Of a DNA stretch of 6,538 nucleotides, positions 4,481 to 6,538 are shown one piece after another. Each line of letters opens with the position of its first letter. Position 1 is the first letter of the stretch. The stretch spans positions 1 through 6,538 of the forward strand of contig CALLVV010000053.1 of assembly GCA_938012815.1 (NCBI GenBank), written 5' to 3'. The translations under genes and the position numbers were made by a program. The DNA comes from an uncultured Propionibacteriaceae bacterium. GTDB lineage: Bacteria; Actinomycetota; Actinomycetes; Propionibacteriales; Propionibacteriaceae. The notes beneath the pieces are model-generated. The model was not told the DNA's origin and did no database searches. It worked only from the letters and a program-made list of their open reading frames with translations.

Positions 4481-5782
4481 GTGCTGAACAAGCGACTCCA
4501 ACAGTGGCCGATCCGCATCGGGATCTTCGTGCTGCCCTCCTTGGTGGCGGCGTCGATCTACCTTCCCCATGGCCTGTTGATGCCCTCCCGCCTGGTCATC
4601 ATGGGTTTGACAGTGGCCGCTGCCTGGCAGTTCCTGCGCCGCCCCTCCAAGGATCCGGTACTGGTGGGTGTCGTCGCGGTCTCCGCAACGTTCCTTGCCT
4701 TTGGGGTTCTCGGAACCCTGCGTTTCCCGCAGGGTGTGCAGTTCAGTCACGGAGCGGTTCTCGGATTCGCGGTTCTGGCCTGTCTGGCTTTCACCATCCT
4801 CAGCTCCGATCGCGGCGTGGTTCGCGCCGCAGTGTGGGGTTGGCTGGCATCACTTGCAGCGACGGGTGTGGTGGGCACCTGGGAGATCCTCACCGACCAG
4901 TACCTTCCCGGCAACACCCCGGCCGTCTACTGGAAGCCCTTGGACTGGACCTACAACCTGATCGCCGCAACCTACGACAACCCCAATCTGTACGCCTATC
5001 ACATCGCCGTCGGCCTGCTGCTTGTTCCCCTGGCGTGGCGTCTGGCGCCCGGCTGGACACGCTGGCTCCTGATTCCCTTCGCGGCCTGGCAGATCGTGCT
5101 GCTACTGCGCACCAGCGGACGACTCGCCCAGATCGCCTTCCTGATCGGCGTGGTGGTGTGGTTGCTGTGCAACCGGCGCACCCGCCTGGTCACCGTCATC
5201 CTCCTGGCGTTGCTGACCGGCTCCATGGCGCTCGGGATGCCACCGGGAAGCCAGGCGCTCGAATACCTGCACCTCGACCAGGCCACCGCCCCCGGCTCCT
5301 CCATCTGGGTGCGCTTGCTGCTGCTCAACTCGGCACTGTGGATCCTGCCACACACCGGCTACCTGGGGACCGGGCCGGGCGGGTTCGAACACTGGGCTCT
5401 GCTGCCGGAGAACCCGCACCAGTTCTACGGGCTCAACAACGCCCACTCCGGCCTTACCGAGGTTCTGTGCGAGTACGGGGTGATCACCTTCGCAGTATTC
5501 GTCGCCGCCCTGGTGATGATGGTCGTGTGCGCCTGCCGCTGGATGCGACGCGGCGACGCGATCACGCGGGCCCTGGGATCGGCGGCGATCGCCCTGACCG
5601 TGACCGTACTGCCGTTGTCGACGGCCCACTCGACCTGGTTGAGCCAACCGCTGATGGGAGCTCACCTGGGGCTGGCGGTGCTGTTGCTGAGCGCCTGCCG
5701 CGTCTCAGACGGGCAGCAGACCGCAACGGCCCCCACGGCCAGCCACCACCAGAAGGCGTTGCCGAACTCCTTGAACAGGTAG
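4481..5782 (+). CDS. O-antigen ligase/polymerase family membrane protein (Wzy_C type)
   Basis: This 433-residue polytopic protein has about 11-12 hydrophobic helices and belongs by motif to the O-antigen ligase/Wzy superfamily. Members use lipid-linked sugar chains at the outer face of the membrane to polymerise or attach glycans. Family marks are visible. ATYDNPNLYAYHIA holds the NPN motif (about 167-169). LLLRTSGRLAQIAFL is the cytosolic-face T-S-G-R version of TGSR (about 209-223). A long external loop, GTGPGGFEHWALLPENPHQFYG, is followed by NNAHSGLTEVLCEYG, containing the conserved His (about 322) and Glu near helix entry. The GTG at 4481 is preferred because AGGAAGG sits seven bases upstream. 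A TTG at 4460 would add seven residues but lacks a good site. The last 26 or so residues (VSDGQQTATAPTASHHQK...) form a hydrophilic tail and are encoded antisense to the facing ligase gene. Substrate and acceptor are unknown; an exopolysaccharide or cell-wall glycan is likely. Confidence 0.88.
   Translation: MLNKRLQQWPIRIGIFVLPSLVAASIYLPHGLLMPSRLVIMGLTVAAAWQFLRRPSKDPVLVGVVAVSATFLAFGVLGTLRFPQGVQFSHGAVLGFAVLACLAFTILSSDRGVVRAAVWGWLASLAATGVVGTWEILTDQYLPGNTPAVYWKPLDWTYNLIAATYDNPNLYAYHIAVGLLLVPLAWRLAPGWTRWLLIPFAAWQIVLLLRTSGRLAQIAFLIGVVVWLLCNRRTRLVTVILLALLTGSMALGMPPGSQALEYLHLDQATAPGSSIWVRLLLLNSALWILPHTGYLGTGPGGFEHWALLPENPHQFYGLNNAHSGLTEVLCEYGVITFAVFVAALVMMVVCACRWMRRGDAITRALGSAAIALTVTVLPLSTAHSTWLSQPLMGAHLGLAVLLLSACRVSDGQQTATAPTASHHQKALPNSLNR
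5662..5782. other. Antiparallel 3' coding overlap of two ligase-family genes
   Basis: The plus-strand ligase gene ends at 5782 and the minus-strand one at 5662, so 121 bases code on both strands. The minus-strand frame encodes its last helix and tail here. The plus-strand frame encodes the end of its last helix and a hydrophilic tail. No terminator can sit between them, so their transcripts should be complementary at the 3' ends. Confidence 0.8.
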
Positions 5783-6538
5783 GTGTCGAAGAGGAAAGCC
5801 ACCAGGGTGGCCAGCAGCGCCAGCGTCAGTGGTGCGGCGAAGGCATCCCTGCGGCACCGCAGGGCGAGCCGACACAACGACACGACCATCACCCCTGCCA
5901 GCAGCAACCCCACCAGGCCCAGCTCGACGACGACCGCCAGCAGCGTCGAGTGCGGGCTGAGCAGCACCTGACCGGCCTGAGTCGGGACCATCCGTTCACC
6001 GGGTGCAGGCACCAGACCACTGTCGATGGCAAACCAGGGCCACACCTGCCCGGACCCGGCACCGGCGACGATCGTCTGCCAGTCCCGCGTCCACCAGGTC
6101 AGCGCGGAGAACAAGTTCTGTTCCCGCAGCGGATCACCGAGGGAGAACAGCCGCCCGAGGGAGGGGAACAGGACAGCCACCACAACGGCAACACCGATGC
6201 CGGCCCCGGCCGTCACGAGCCAAGGCCACAGCCTCCGCTGCCGCCCGTTCCGGCCGAACAACAGCTGCACGGCAAGCAGCACCACCCAGGCAACCAGGGC
6301 CAGCAGGCCGCCGCGCGACCCCGTCGCCAGCACACCCGTGACCCCGAGGACAACCAGCACCAGTCCCGGCCAGGCAGGTCCGGCCGCTCCCACCACTGAC
6401 CGCACCGTCCCGCGGGACCGCAGGTACCAGCCCAGCCCGACGGCCGCCGCCAGCAAGAACACCAGGTGGATCGAGGCCGATCCTCCCAGCGCCGTCGCGA
6501 GGCGCAGGGAACGATGCACCGGTACCTGACGCGGCCAG
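5662..6538 (-). CDS. O-antigen ligase/polymerase family membrane protein, 5' end outside the window
   Basis: The reading frame stays open to the right edge (…WPRQVPVHRSL), so the true start lies beyond 6538. A GTG at 6519 is internal and unlikely to be the start, because only about seven or eight helices are present and family members have 10-12. What is seen matches the C-terminal two-thirds of the family: GGSASIHLVFLLAAAVGL where NPN normally occurs, VLATGSRGGLLALVAWVVLL (TGSR motif), the external loop LFSLGDPLREQNLFSALTWWTRDWQTIVAGAGSGQVW, then SPHSTLLAVVVELGLVGLLL with the conserved His and Glu, and a last helix ending in a short tail (SETRQALSNSTASPR). The S-A-S in place of NPN is a departure to check. 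Its final 40 codons lie antisense to the end of the facing ligase gene, and both proteins share the H-S variant of the loop motif. It probably joins or extends a surface glycan. Confidence 0.85.
   Translation of the reverse strand, partial: WPRQVPVHRSLRLATALGGSASIHLVFLLAAAVGLGWYLRSRGTVRSVVGAAGPAWPGLVLVVLGVTGVLATGSRGGLLALVAWVVLLAVQLLFGRNGRQRRLWPWLVTAGAGIGVAVVVAVLFPSLGRLFSLGDPLREQNLFSALTWWTRDWQTIVAGAGSGQVWPWFAIDSGLVPAPGERMVPTQAGQVLLSPHSTLLAVVVELGLVGLLLAGVMVVSLCRLALRCRRDAFAAPLTLALLATLVAFLFDTYLFKEFGNAFWWWLAVGAVAVCCPSETRQALSNSTASPR

Noticed and set aside
4504..6399. A 631-residue plus-strand open frame spanning both ligase genes
   Set aside because: Its translation is Arg/Gly/Pro/His-rich with no domain, and it lies out of frame over one ligase and antisense over the other. 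Both real genes carry family motifs.

Overview
The window is high-GC DNA with strongly GC-biased third codon positions in most genes. Together with the ArsR-type regulator subtype and the Pro/Gln-rich N-terminus on a single-pass membrane protein, this suggests an actinobacterium, possibly in or near the Propionibacteriales. That placement is inference; no ribosomal or other phylogenetic marker is present. There is no tRNA, rRNA, CRISPR array or recognisable insertion sequence, and no stretch over 300 bases lacks a gene.

Left block (1-2131, leftward transcription). A 14-helix DHA2-type MFS efflux pump (2131-788) is followed closely by two small genes. One encodes a 73-82 residue peptide (737 or 764 to 516). 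The other encodes a 127-residue polytopic membrane protein (511-128). A strong GC-rich hairpin at 25-57 closes the unit. The small peptide is the most unusual item here. It has an acidic N-terminal part, then about 50 residues that are cationic and contain no Asp or Glu, ending in a glycine zipper (four glycines spaced every fourth residue). Its codon use is clearly more AT-rich than that of its neighbours. The arrangement resembles a pore-forming bacteriocin-like or toxin-like peptide followed by a membrane immunity protein, but this is a hypothesis.

Regulatory centre (2132-2258). A divergent intergenic region separates the efflux pump from an ArsR-family regulator (2259-2918, +). It holds a near-perfect 20-base inverted repeat (2191-2210) and a separate 10-base palindrome (2171-2180), both plausible operators. 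The simplest reading is that the regulator controls the pump, and possibly the small genes behind it, together with itself.

Middle (2908-4349). A class I SAM-dependent methyltransferase (3507-2908, -) converges on the regulator gene with an 11-base overlap. It is divergent from a gene for a Pro/Gln/Tyr-rich, single-pass membrane protein with an extracytoplasmic domain (3615-4349, +), which carries in-frame 30-base tandem repeats.

Right block (4481-6538). Two O-antigen ligase/polymerase (Wzy_C-type) membrane proteins face each other tail to tail. Their coding regions overlap antiparallel by 121 bases (5662-5782). The second runs off the right edge of the window. Both are probably involved in assembling or attaching a surface polysaccharide or glycan.
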